Virus record (IMG/VR): IMGVR_UViG_3300032287_002590
Coordinates: 1-43,048 of that record
From: a virus
Direction: 5' to 3' (one strand)
DNA: 43,048 nt
Position numbers and translations under genes: made by a program
The notes under the pieces: model-generated
Database searches by the model: none
The model's input: the letters and a program-made list of their open reading frames with translations, nothing else
What the model was told of the DNA's origin: nothing
Part shown: one piece after another, positions 22,667 to 31,775 of the stretch
Numbering within the stretch: position 1 is the stretch's first letter
Layout of the letters: every line of letters starts with the position of its first letter

Positions 22667-24739
22667 CTAGGAATCGGGGAATGCTCCAATCGGTGGGGTG
22701 AAGCTTGCCGTATAGCGAGCAACGCCTTTTGTAATGCGTAGTTCATCCATCCACCCTTGAAAGAACTCGCCATCACGGCTTCCTCTGGTTGCAATATGTG
22801 CCCGCCCGAGGCTTATGTTATTGCTATTTGTGACCGTATTAACTAAAACGCCATCTATAAAAACCCGAAGACTGGTGCCCTGACGGCTTGCTGCAACGTG
22901 ATGCCAAGTATCAACAGCAATTGTACCTGCCGTTTGCCCTGAGTTGTACCAAGTCAACTGACCACTCAGAATGTAAAGCGTATCAATATCTCCTGATCCA
23001 AGCCCGATCAATCCTCTATAGTTGTTAACAGATACGGTAGGGCGAATAAACGCCTCTATTGTAAAATCACCCGTGCCCATTTGCAAGGGTACTAACGAAC
23101 TGGCGGTTAACAGGTAGTCATTAGAGCCGTCAAAGTAAGCAGATGAACCACCAAACTTGCTTTGAGCGGTACTAATTTGTGCGCCGTTATAGCCTGTTAC
23201 GGTAATGGCGTTGCTACTGCTATCAATAAATGTTGTGCTGCCGTTTGTGCCGCTAAAGTGCAGCAACAGTGAAACCGACGAGAAATTAGGATCAGGGGGT
23301 AGCCTATCTGGAAACGGTTCAATGGGTGGGGTGAAGTCGGATACATAGCGGGCAACTGCCTTGGAAACGCGCAAATCGTCTATGTAGCCATTGAATACAT
23401 GATAAGGATATGGGCCGCCGCCAAAGAAAAATCTCCCAATTACGTCAATTCGGAAAGTGCCTGTCCAACTGGTATTTGTGCCTCCGATTTGAAAGCCATT
23501 GACAAACATCCGAGTAGAGCTGCCAGCACGGCAAATGGCAACATGCTGCCAAGTATTTGGTGTGATGTTTGCAGCAGTTGGGGAAAAAACCTGAGTGCCG
23601 TTGAGGTAGAAACTTAGACGCCCAGGCAGTCCCCCTTCATTTAATCGAAAAATTTGCGTATTATCATCCGACGTACTTGATGCTGCTATCATATCGTCGG
23701 AACTTAAAGGATAAAGCCAAGCCTCAATAGTAAAGTCCCCAGTCATTTGCAGGCTTGGCTGGGGCGTATATGTAATATATGTATTTCCATTAGCATTATT
23801 AAATAATCCAGACGATCCACCAAACTTACTTTGAGAGGTATTGATTCTTGCACCTACAACGCCAGAAGCCGCCAAAGCATAGCTGCTAGAGTCAACAAAA
23901 GTTGTTGAGTCATTTGCGCCTTGAAAATGCAATAGCAATGAAACCAACGAATAGTAAATATCAGAAGAAGAAGAATTTGTAGAAGAAGGTAGATTATCTG
24001 GGAAGGGTTCACTGGGCGGGCTGAAGTTTGTGGTGTAGCGTGCGGTGCCAACTGTTATCCTAATGTCATCTAAGTAACCAGATATATAGCCGACATTTAA
24101 TTGAGTTGAGCCGCCAATCTGCATTGTAGATTCGCTAAAATTGTTTGTTACTGTGCTGTTGCCGCCAACCTGCGTTCCATTAAAAAATCTGCGCATTACG
24201 GCTGATCCGTCTCGCGTTAAGGCAAAGTGCGTCCAGGTGTTATCCTGAATGGACGTAACAGGCGAATTCTCAAAAATCCAAGTATTTGCAGTGCTAACCC
24301 GACCGTCAGCAAAAATATCAATTCCATTTGTACCAACATTTCCACTTCTTGAATTAAACATTACGCTAGTAGACGGATTTGAGCTGTTGCGATAAAACCA
24401 AAACTCCACAGTAAAAGCGCCCGAACCAAGTCCACCGCTGATACTTGTACTAAGATAGTCTCCATTGCCATCAAATACTGCACTTGCGCCACCGAACTTG
24501 GACTGAGTTGTGCTAATTTTACAATCGCCATTTGGCGTAACCGAACGAGCTGTATTGCTTGAATCAATAAAAGTCGTTGAATTATTAAGGCCGTTGCAGT
24601 GCAGCAACAGTGCAACCGACAAAAAGGAAGCATCACCCGGTAAAATAAGACTTTCAAGCGCCACTTCAGGCAATCGAAAAGGCACTAAGCGACCATCAAG
24701 CGGACGGCTGTAAATTCGTATTACACCGCTGACAGACAT
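22667..24739 (-). CDS. Tail protein with three LamG/concanavalin A-like domains
   Basis: 690 residues. Three tandem copies (about 40-240, 260-465, 480-690) of a LamG jelly-roll, each with SVxLLLHxxGxNxSTTFxDSS, then QSKFGG, a central W-rich segment and a GYxDDxRIT-x-AR motif at the end. These lectin-like folds bind glycans, so the protein probably recognises host surface sugars. A fourth related LamG protein is encoded at 41942-42655. The repeats look like internal duplications. Confidence 0.8.
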   Translation of the reverse strand: MSVSGVIRIYSRPLDGRLVPFRLPEVALESLILPGDASFLSVALLLHCNGLNNSTTFIDSSNTARSVTPNGDCKISTTQSKFGGASAVFDGNGDYLSTSISGGLGSGAFTVEFWFYRNSSNPSTSVMFNSRSGNVGTNGIDIFADGRVSTANTWIFENSPVTSIQDNTWTHFALTRDGSAVMRRFFNGTQVGGNSTVTNNFSESTMQIGGSTQLNVGYISGYLDDIRITVGTARYTTNFSPPSEPFPDNLPSSTNSSSSDIYYSLVSLLLHFQGANDSTTFVDSSSYALAASGVVGARINTSQSKFGGSSGLFNNANGNTYITYTPQPSLQMTGDFTIEAWLYPLSSDDMIAASSTSDDNTQIFRLNEGGLPGRLSFYLNGTQVFSPTAANITPNTWQHVAICRAGSSTRMFVNGFQIGGTNTSWTGTFRIDVIGRFFFGGGPYPYHVFNGYIDDLRVSKAVARYVSDFTPPIEPFPDRLPPDPNFSSVSLLLHFSGTNGSTTFIDSSSNAITVTGYNGAQISTAQSKFGGSSAYFDGSNDYLLTASSLVPLQMGTGDFTIEAFIRPTVSVNNYRGLIGLGSGDIDTLYILSGQLTWYNSGQTAGTIAVDTWHHVAASRQGTSLRVFIDGVLVNTVTNSNNISLGRAHIATRGSRDGEFFQGWMDELRITKGVARYTASFTPPIGAFPDS

Positions 24740-24741
24740 AA

Positions 24742-25095
24742 TCAGATTTCAGTAGGGCCTGACAGTTGAATGGTGACGACACCCGCAGTCGTGCTTTTGG
24801 CTTGTATGCTGTCATTGGGATCGACTAGCACAAGTCCGTCGCCAGGGAACGAATAGCTAATCGTGTCATTTGGCGCCATTGTGACCCTAATAAAACGATT
24901 AACCGCAGATGCTGTGCCTAACGCTCCGCCGGAATTGGGAACGTTGTGAACGTCAACAATTTCATTAGTAGTATTTGTGTTATGCAGTGTTATGCCGCCG
25001 ACATATGATTTAACGCTAGTTGGATTACTGTAAACAGATGCTGCGGTAGATGGTAGTGTTTGGATATTCGCTAGCCGACCGCTGATGATTGTCAT
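24742..25095 (-). CDS. Small virion-associated protein (structural, unassigned)
   Basis: 117 residues with strand-forming segments (VYSNPTSVKSYVGGITLHNTNT and VTIQLSGPTEI). No transmembrane or enzyme motif. Found between the gpJ-related gene and the LamG gene, so a tip or baseplate/fibre connector is likely (inference). Confidence 0.55.
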   Translation of the reverse strand: MTIISGRLANIQTLPSTAASVYSNPTSVKSYVGGITLHNTNTTNEIVDVHNVPNSGGALGTASAVNRFIRVTMAPNDTISYSFPGDGLVLVDPNDSIQAKSTTAGVVTIQLSGPTEI

Positions 25096-25126
25096 TGCAA
25101 TGTAATTTGGGGTATATTCATTTTAG

Positions 25127-26464
25127 TCAAGGTCTGCCCCATATCCACAAGCCTCGACCGCCGCTGCCGCTACCGCCGCCGCCGCCGCCGCCGCCGGACG
25201 CGTTCAACGTTGAACCGGAAATCAATAGATTAGTCCCTGTGTTTAAGTATTCAAGCCGTTGAGTGCCGCTATTCCAAAACAGAATCTTGCTAGTGCTTGT
25301 TGGTACGCCAGCAATCTGCCCGCTTGCCGTTGATAAAACATTTTCCGCATTTGAAGAAACCGTAAGTGTTGAACCCTTGGATATTGTTGCTCCAAGAGTT
25401 GTTGCAATTACATCTTGATTTTCGTCATCAATGATAAGTTTTGCTCTGAACTGAAACGACCGTCCTGACGCAACACACGATACAAGAGGTGTCCATGGGG
25501 TCCAGGTTGAAGCCGACAACAGGGGCTCGGTAGAGCTGCGAAACTCAATAGATACCTCGCCATTACCAGCTCCAGATCCGTCTTCATCAAAATACAGCCA
25601 ATCATCAATCAGTCCAGATCGAGAATCCCATTGTGAAACTGAGACGCGGGAAAACGATCGAACAAGACGGCGCAACTCAAGGCTGCTGACCACTTGTGCG
25701 TCATAGCCAGATGAAAACGTATAATATGCAATAGTGCCATCTTCCCCGTAAGAATCAATTAAAGTTGTAACAGAATCAAAATTTCCATCAGTTGCCAGGG
25801 TATCAAAACTGTCAGCTTCCGTAGAAATAGCGCCGTAAGTATCAATAGGCTGAGTTAAGCTATTTATCAATCCAAGATCATCGAAATATGTTGAATTAAA
25901 CCGAAGGCCGCCTAGGTTGCTATCGTAAATACAGTTAAGTTTTTGACCAGCAAATCCGCCAATAGACTCGTCTATTGTTAAAAGCGTTGACCCGACCAGT
26001 GGTGAAGTAAAGGCCAGTGAGGTTGTCACACCGGACAACAGGCCATAGTCATTTACGAATCGAATTAAGTAAGCGCCAGTCAAGGCAGGAATCAATACTT
26101 GCCCCGAGGATGCCGCTGGATAGTTTGGGCTTAGGGGGTTAGCGGAGCCCCATTGCCCACTAGAATCAGGAGTATGTCTAATTGCAACGCTTAAGCCTGA
26201 CGCTAACGGCACCGACCACGTTAAAAGGGCTAGCGAAGAATTTAGGGCAACAATTGAAGCGTCTTCAACGCTTTCAATGGTTTCGTTTTCACCGTTTATG
26301 GCTCCACTATTGCTACGATTAACCGTTTGGCTTGAATTTATTGGAGCAGAGCGGTTGCCAAAAGCATCAATCGCAATTACTTGAACTTCGTAATTTCCAG
26401 TTGAAACGGATGAAACCGTTAAAGACGGATTATCAGTGCGTAATGTTATCCAGTTAGATGCCAT
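25127..26464 (-). CDS. Second part of the gpJ-like tail tip, starting inside a fibronectin type III domain
   Basis: 445 residues. The first 40 residues (NWITLRTDNPSL, then VSTGNYEVQVIAIDAFGNRSAP) complete a fibronectin type III domain whose first half ends the preceding gene at 26464. The ATG overlaps that stop (TAATG). Later the chain continues through beta-rich segments to a glycine run of about eight, coded by a (CCG)8 tract, and ends GLWIWGRP. It probably forms the distal part of the tail tip. Whether it is a separate polypeptide or the product of a frameshift is uncertain. Confidence 0.65.
   Translation of the reverse strand: MASNWITLRTDNPSLTVSSVSTGNYEVQVIAIDAFGNRSAPINSSQTVNRSNSGAINGENETIESVEDASIVALNSSLALLTWSVPLASGLSVAIRHTPDSSGQWGSANPLSPNYPAASSGQVLIPALTGAYLIRFVNDYGLLSGVTTSLAFTSPLVGSTLLTIDESIGGFAGQKLNCIYDSNLGGLRFNSTYFDDLGLINSLTQPIDTYGAISTEADSFDTLATDGNFDSVTTLIDSYGEDGTIAYYTFSSGYDAQVVSSLELRRLVRSFSRVSVSQWDSRSGLIDDWLYFDEDGSGAGNGEVSIEFRSSTEPLLSASTWTPWTPLVSCVASGRSFQFRAKLIIDDENQDVIATTLGATISKGSTLTVSSNAENVLSTASGQIAGVPTSTSKILFWNSGTQRLEYLNTGTNLLISGSTLNASGGGGGGGGSGSGGRGLWIWGRP
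25173..25196. repeat. (CCG)8 trinucleotide tract
   Basis: Eight perfect CCG units (GGC on the coding strand) giving a polyglycine run near the end of the tail tip protein. Such tracts are prone to slippage and can vary linker length. The flanks (CCGCTGCCGCTACCG) look like diverged copies. Confidence 0.7.
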
Positions 26465-29094
26465 TAAACTGCCCTATAGGAAACTTCATATTCAACTGCT
26501 CCAGGTACAGATGCCCAGCTCAGGTGAAGATCGGTTTGGTTGGTACTGGGGTTAATTGTAGCGGCTGCGGTTGCGCTGACAGGGGATGGCGGCGGGTCGG
26601 TTTTGATGGGCGCGTATTGCGTTTCATCCAATGGTATTTTACGTTCAATGTAGGCATATTTACTTTGATTATACCGAATAGCGTTGACAGTATATTTAGA
26701 ACCATCTTTTTCGTCAATCGTAATTACGCGCCAGGTTGTTGCCACGGCTAGATTGTTGTTAATGTGCCATGTTCCACCGACAAGGGGCGCCGCACTGAAT
26801 GCGGCTGATGGCGAAACTACCGCTGCGTTAATAGATGCAATTGATCGTGATTCTACAGTGCCGTTTACAAGCATTGCAGCAATAGTGGCATCGGGACCGG
26901 ATTGCAGGTCGGTTTGCGAAGTGTTATCAACAGTCAGTGAGCTTGTTGTGCCCGCGACAATTTTTCCTCCGCGTCGAAGCCCTGTCTTCATATCATCCAT
27001 CACGGTGATTAACTGGCCGGGGCGGATCTGCGCTCCGGCGGCAAGGGTGCCTTCAAAAGAAAGAATTTCTGACTCTTGCTGTTCCGTGTAAAGCAGCCAC
27101 TCGCCAAGCCTGCGTGCTTGGCCTCTTGACGTACAGGCAAACGCATCAACATCAATAACAATGGCGCCATAATTATCTATTCCATCGGTATCTTCTATTG
27201 ATTCGTAAAGATAATCCTGAAGATCGTTAGAAAAATACTTTACAACAGCAACGGTGTGCCTGCTGCGCAGGCTGGCGCCAATGTAGCGGAACTGCCCATC
27301 TTTGACATCGCTGTTATGAAAAGTCATAATAGGATTTGATGGCCTATCTTGACTTATGTTCAAAAGGTTGTTGCCCCAATACGGCATAGCCCTAAAAACA
27401 CTACACAGTTGGTTTATCAGATTAAATCCTTCCGATTGGTTTTGGATATTAACTGAGCAGGAAAAGCGCGGCTCGGCGCCGCCCTTTCCGTCGGGGACAA
27501 GCTCAGCGCAGTATTGCGAAGCAGCATAAAAACTCCATTTGTCAAGTGAACTTGGCTGGCAGTGCTGGCCAAATCCATACCGACAGTTGGTGACAAGATC
27601 CCATAGGCACCAGGCCGGGTCAGTTGTCCATTGCGCAGCGCCAAAGTTACCATCCCAGATCCCCGAATAAATCAAACGGCCATTCGTGAGATCAACAGTT
27701 GCATTGTTGGGAATAAATACTTTTATTCCGCGTCGTTTCGTTGAAATTGTTGGCCAAGAATTAAAATACTTAGCATCAATTTGAACGCCAAGTAGCGCAG
27801 AATACGGATAGGAGGCTTTTGCATAGACAATTTCGGTATAGTCGCTCCAGGTCATCGTGTCTTGCACCTTGTCGTCCGTAGAGTCATTGGTGACCCTTAA
27901 CACACGAACGTCAACGGGAAATGGCCCTGAAATGGGAATTTCATGTGAACGCTGGTAGGCGTCACCCGTGCGTCCTTTGACGCTTGTATCAACAACGGTA
28001 GAAAACGATCCGCCCGAGTTGGCAATTTGAATTTGATATTTTACTTCTGTTGCAATAATATCACCTTCCTGTGCATCACCTGGAATGCCTTTTTTTGATA
28101 AATAAGCAGATTTTGCGGAAACGTAATTTCTTTTATTTTTTCGTCTTAGGCCAAAAAAGGATGGATCGGGTTCCTGAAAGTATTGCTGAAGCGCTTGCCA
28201 GGTTAGCGTAACCTTTACAGCATTTATAGTTGTATCGGAAATGCTGCGAGTAATTGCAGTTTCTTTTGTGACTGTCAAGTTAACTGATTTTTGAGACTCG
28301 GATTGATTAAAGCCACCGATGTAACTTTGGTTAGCCGTTCCATTTCTATAGCTTACTACAACACCCTTAAAGTTGTAATCAGAATCTTGCGGATTGCTAG
28401 GGTCAGCCGTTTGCTTAAGAATTTGCGTTTGATTTAAGTAAATATCTTTTAATGCAGCCTTTTCGTAAGCTACTGAGTTTTTGTCATAATCTTTGCCAGA
28501 TGGGAAACCCTCTTGCTCGCCTTCGCCCAGTAAGCATAAGATGCGTGCGTATTGAGTTGAATTTAAGTTATCGTCGGCTGTCCTTGGAGCACGTTGGCCT
28601 GCAGGTTTTTTTTGTTTTTTACCTCCTGAGCCAATGATGTTTTCGTAGCCAAGGCCTGCGTTATGGACACGAAAGCTATTGGCAAAATAAGTATGATGAT
28701 GATCAACAGTTAAGTTGTAAACTGGATAATAACCAAACAATTCTGAACTAAGGAGAGGCCGCAAATGCCCCAGGTCATCAACCAGGCAATCATCTCGATC
28801 CAATGCTCCAATTTCAACAAATGCGCCATATTGGTTTAGCACCCAATGATTACGAGTTGCAAGCAGCTCTCTACCGCCCCACATCTTGTAGCGCCATACT
28901 TCCTCTCGTTCGTGAAAGTGAACTGCATCTACCTTGCATTGATAAATAGAGCCTTGATCATCAAAGGCAAAGATGATTGTCTTGGGCTTTATATCAGAAA
29001 TTTTGATGGCGCCATTCGGGGCACTGATCAATGTATCTCCATGAAAACATCCGCCACCGCCACCAATGCCAGACCCGCGAATTGCGCCAACCAT
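26464..29094 (-). CDS. gpJ-like tail tip/host specificity protein with N-terminal Hint (intein-like) domain
   Basis: 876 residues from the ATG at 29094; a TTG five codons upstream is less likely. A Hint domain occupies about C16-N145: block A CFHGDTLIS, TRNH (T80, H83) and a final FRVHN (H144, N145). The next residue is A146, not C/S/T, so N145-side cleavage rather than normal splicing is expected, as in bacterial intein-like (BIL) domains. Then a canonical gpJ begins (LGEGEQEGF near 190), with a long phage-tail-3 domain and fibronectin-like segments at the end. It forms the tail tip that recognises the host. It stops at 26464 inside a fibronectin domain. Confidence 0.85.
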   Translation of the reverse strand: MVGAIRGSGIGGGGGCFHGDTLISAPNGAIKISDIKPKTIIFAFDDQGSIYQCKVDAVHFHEREEVWRYKMWGGRELLATRNHWVLNQYGAFVEIGALDRDDCLVDDLGHLRPLLSSELFGYYPVYNLTVDHHHTYFANSFRVHNAGLGYENIIGSGGKKQKKPAGQRAPRTADDNLNSTQYARILCLLGEGEQEGFPSGKDYDKNSVAYEKAALKDIYLNQTQILKQTADPSNPQDSDYNFKGVVVSYRNGTANQSYIGGFNQSESQKSVNLTVTKETAITRSISDTTINAVKVTLTWQALQQYFQEPDPSFFGLRRKNKRNYVSAKSAYLSKKGIPGDAQEGDIIATEVKYQIQIANSGGSFSTVVDTSVKGRTGDAYQRSHEIPISGPFPVDVRVLRVTNDSTDDKVQDTMTWSDYTEIVYAKASYPYSALLGVQIDAKYFNSWPTISTKRRGIKVFIPNNATVDLTNGRLIYSGIWDGNFGAAQWTTDPAWCLWDLVTNCRYGFGQHCQPSSLDKWSFYAASQYCAELVPDGKGGAEPRFSCSVNIQNQSEGFNLINQLCSVFRAMPYWGNNLLNISQDRPSNPIMTFHNSDVKDGQFRYIGASLRSRHTVAVVKYFSNDLQDYLYESIEDTDGIDNYGAIVIDVDAFACTSRGQARRLGEWLLYTEQQESEILSFEGTLAAGAQIRPGQLITVMDDMKTGLRRGGKIVAGTTSSLTVDNTSQTDLQSGPDATIAAMLVNGTVESRSIASINAAVVSPSAAFSAAPLVGGTWHINNNLAVATTWRVITIDEKDGSKYTVNAIRYNQSKYAYIERKIPLDETQYAPIKTDPPPSPVSATAAATINPSTNQTDLHLSWASVPGAVEYEVSYRAV

Positions 29095-29098
29095 ATAC

Positions 29099-29665
29099 CT
29101 AGGCCTCAACAGTGGTAATGCCAGCAGAAATGATAATGGCGCCGGTTACGATTTCGCCGTAAACAACATTCACTGGAACAGATTGGCGACTGGTATTTTG
29201 CACGCCACTGATTGAAAACGACTCAACTTGCCGTGGATCTTTTTCCTTTGCCTGAGTCGCTACCTTTGGGGCTAGCAATTGTGCAACGCCACCAAGAACC
29301 AGGGACGCTCCGATGCCGAACAGCACTGGGCCGAGTGCAACACCAAACAACGCAACACCAGGAATAAAAAAGCTGGCTACGACAAGAAATGCTCCGGCAA
29401 TTATTCTCCCTACAGCTCCAGAACCGCTAATTACTGGAATTAAATGAATTTCCTCGTCACAGCCGACCGGGAAATGAATTTCGTCTTCGCCGATATTGTG
29501 GGCACCGCAATAGACGTAATAATCATGGCTAGCGATAAATGCTTCGCACTCAGGGAAATTTGCGACAAGAAATCTGACCGATTCCGCAACGGAGCTTACT
29601 TCAACCTTAAAAGTATCTTGGTCAAGTTTTTCGGCCAACGGGCCGTAGATTCTGACGGTTCTCAT
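29099..29665 (-). CDS. Tail assembly protein I (gpI-like)
   Basis: 188 residues. A ubiquitin-like start (MRTVRIYGPLAEKLDQDTFKV), then GCDEEIHLIPVISGSG, a hydrophobic glycine-rich stretch (about 84-130) and a C-terminal beta segment (PVNVVYGEIVTGAIIISAG), all as in lambda gpI. It assists tail tip assembly. Order K-I-J is kept, with an ATGA overlap to the gpK-like gene. Confidence 0.8.
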   Translation of the reverse strand: MRTVRIYGPLAEKLDQDTFKVEVSSVAESVRFLVANFPECEAFIASHDYYVYCGAHNIGEDEIHFPVGCDEEIHLIPVISGSGAVGRIIAGAFLVVASFFIPGVALFGVALGPVLFGIGASLVLGGVAQLLAPKVATQAKEKDPRQVESFSISGVQNTSRQSVPVNVVYGEIVTGAIIISAGITTVEA

Positions 29666-30396
29666 TTGGTCAGCCTTAGCTTCTCACAGTCTAAGTGACG
29701 TATAATTTTACCAGTTGATTTTTGCAAGCCCTCTCCGTAAAGGTCAAGACTGGAAAGGCGCCATTGAATGTGATGCAGTAAACGATAATCCTTGTCCAAA
29801 ACTCCGATGTGATTCAACCCGGTTGAGCAAATCGCCATTAGCACGGCATCACCCGGCTGTGCGTCCTTACGAGGTACTTCAAAAAATCCAGCGTCAGGAA
29901 AAAAAGATTCAAACAACGGTGACCGCTGAAATTCATCGGGATCAATGGGGCGATCGAAGTCGCGCAATGCAACGCCATGCTCCTCGTACCAATCGCGGAC
30001 TAGGGACCAGCAATCATGTATGCCCCAGACCCATTGTCGGCCAATCAACGGAGCCTTGTATCCGCTTGGCCTGAACGTGTGCCAGCGGCCCTCAGGGGGG
30101 TCCAAGTGAGGTGACACGATATGCCAGGGTAGCTGCCATTTTTCGCAGCTTGCAAGGTCTGCTGGAGATGGCCGAGGGAAGTCGTTGGGATGACTGTGGA
30201 CAATGGCGGCAATCGTGCCAGCAGTGGTGGCCGCAAGGTAGTCGGCGGGTTCTATAACAAAATCGCAATCATCAACGGCAATGTTTCTGCAAGGCCAATA
30301 ATGATCTTTGCCGCGAATGACAACAACAAGGCCGCACGACTCACGCGGGAGGCATTCAATAGCGTGTTTCAATGCTGCTTGCTTAAAGGTTTCCAT
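29662..30396 (-). CDS. Tail assembly protein K (gpK-like), JAB protease and NlpC/P60 domains
   Basis: 244 residues with two peptidase domains. JAB/MPN: E14, H67-S-H69-P with S77 and D80 (HSHPNDFPRPSPAD), the metalloprotease JAMM motif. NlpC/P60: C129 in IHDCWSLVRDW, H196 in GLNHIGVL and a further His near 208. gpK proteins are tail tip components that may open peptidoglycan during DNA entry. ATGA overlap with gpI. Confidence 0.85.
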   Translation of the reverse strand: METFKQAALKHAIECLPRESCGLVVVIRGKDHYWPCRNIAVDDCDFVIEPADYLAATTAGTIAAIVHSHPNDFPRPSPADLASCEKWQLPWHIVSPHLDPPEGRWHTFRPSGYKAPLIGRQWVWGIHDCWSLVRDWYEEHGVALRDFDRPIDPDEFQRSPLFESFFPDAGFFEVPRKDAQPGDAVLMAICSTGLNHIGVLDKDYRLLHHIQWRLSSLDLYGEGLQKSTGKIIRHLDCEKLRLTK

Positions 30397-30403
30397 GGTT
30401 TAA

Positions 30404-31015
30404 TTAGATGTGTGGGTACATCCACCGTTCATTGGGGATGCTAGTTTCAATAAATGGTATTTGTTGCTGAGTTAATCTACCGCGAAATGTATTTACATCA
30501 GGGGCCACTGTAGTCCTCAACATAGAGCCGCTATTATCAACTGCTAAAGCAACGCTTTGAACCGCAGACCAGCTTATCCCAGTGGCAACTTGAATTAAAG
30601 AATAATAATCAGATGGCGCCTGAACTGCACCATACCCATCGTAACGAGCTACGTTAATAGTTGTAGCAACAATATCGGATATTCCAGCGTCAAACAATCG
30701 AGGCCATCTGGACGGATAATTGTAAATTGTATAGCCATAATACCTTGGAACCAAAAGGATAAATCTTTTATCTTGTACATTGGCCAGCCTAGTCTGCCAC
30801 TGACGAGAATTTATTTCATTTGTAAACAAAAAACTTGTCTTGTTGCTCCAGTTTTGCCAGTCTTGGTTAGCGAGTTGCTGATTGTATACATTGTCATCTT
30901 CATCAATAACTGATATTGAATAATGAAAACCGCTGCTAGACAAGGGCGTTGAACACAGCAAAGCATCCCAATCAGCAGTGGGAACGGGCTCAAATGGATT
31001 TAACTGATAAACCAT
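30404..31015 (-). CDS. Tail-associated protein with MIDAS-like DNSGSM motif
   Basis: 203 residues. Two aromatic-rich segments (FHYSISVIDEDDN and RYYGYTIYNYPSRWPRL) and, at 155-165, AVDNSGSM, the D-x-S-x-S metal-ion dependent adhesion site of von Willebrand A domains. A vWA fold needs about 170 more residues, but only about 40 remain, so this is either a partial vWA-like unit or chance. I recall similar short motifs in other marine phage structural proteins. It sits between gpL and gpK, a place with no lambda counterpart, so it may be a tip accessory. Confidence 0.5.
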   Translation of the reverse strand: MVYQLNPFEPVPTADWDALLCSTPLSSSGFHYSISVIDEDDNVYNQQLANQDWQNWSNKTSFLFTNEINSRQWQTRLANVQDKRFILLVPRYYGYTIYNYPSRWPRLFDAGISDIVATTINVARYDGYGAVQAPSDYYSLIQVATGISWSAVQSVALAVDNSGSMLRTTVAPDVNTFRGRLTQQQIPFIETSIPNERWMYPHI

Positions 31016-31017
31016 GA

Positions 31018-31764
31018 TTAGAAATTGTAATTACCAATACCAGGAAAGCCGCCATACGGCAATTGGGCGGTTTGACCAAAACGAGCTTTACAGCTAGTTA
31101 AGCGATGTCCACATTTATCTTCAGAAGCTGAATACACACGGTTATCATTTTCATCAAAAAAATCAGAACCTCTATATCCGCAGCCATCACCCTTGTAAAT
31201 CCATCCACAACGCTTAAGGCATTGGCGCTTTGGCGCTCTGATCCCAGTTAGATCATATCGAGCAACAAGTTCAAATTCAACTAAATCTCTACATTCCATT
31301 GATTTTCGATCTACATAGTAAACCTCATCGGGCATGGTACTGAGCGGATCAGGGGTTCCATACGGGTTGACATTGCCAGTGAAATTAGAATGATCCAAAA
31401 AACGCGCCAACGTTCTGATACGCGTAAACTTGGCTCCAATTAGATCATTGCCAGGATTGTACGCATTGACTTCAGCTAGTATTGACGTAATAGCGCCTTC
31501 CGTGTTGGCAACACGCACGGTCGGCCTAGGCAGAGTTCCTTTGCCTGAATACGAAAAGCCTTCAGCTTCAATTGGAAAAGGCCAGTATTTGTAAGTATTC
31601 CATTGAATTGCGCTTAAACCGTAAGTTGCATTAACGGTGCTAGTAAATCTATAAACTTCATTTGAACCGTGCAACCTAGCGCTAGTTTCAATTTCATATA
31701 GCTCAATAACGGAACTAGGAGTAAGAGAGGCTAGTTCTTGGCGAAGTTCAGTAGTTAAAGCCAT
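31018..31764 (-). CDS. Minor tail protein L (gpL-like)
   Basis: 248 residues. The C-terminal third carries Cys C182, C186, C195, C218 and C225 (CLKRCG, GDGCGYRG, DKCGHRLTSCKARFG). C186, C195, C218 and C225 have spacings of 9, 23 and 7, similar to the [4Fe-4S] ligands reported for lambda gpL. It caps the tail tip. Follows the gpM-like proteins in order. Confidence 0.85.
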   Translation of the reverse strand: MALTTELRQELASLTPSSVIELYEIETSARLHGSNEVYRFTSTVNATYGLSAIQWNTYKYWPFPIEAEGFSYSGKGTLPRPTVRVANTEGAITSILAEVNAYNPGNDLIGAKFTRIRTLARFLDHSNFTGNVNPYGTPDPLSTMPDEVYYVDRKSMECRDLVEFELVARYDLTGIRAPKRQCLKRCGWIYKGDGCGYRGSDFFDENDNRVYSASEDKCGHRLTSCKARFGQTAQLPYGGFPGIGNYNF

Positions 31765-31775
31765 AGGTTTTAATA

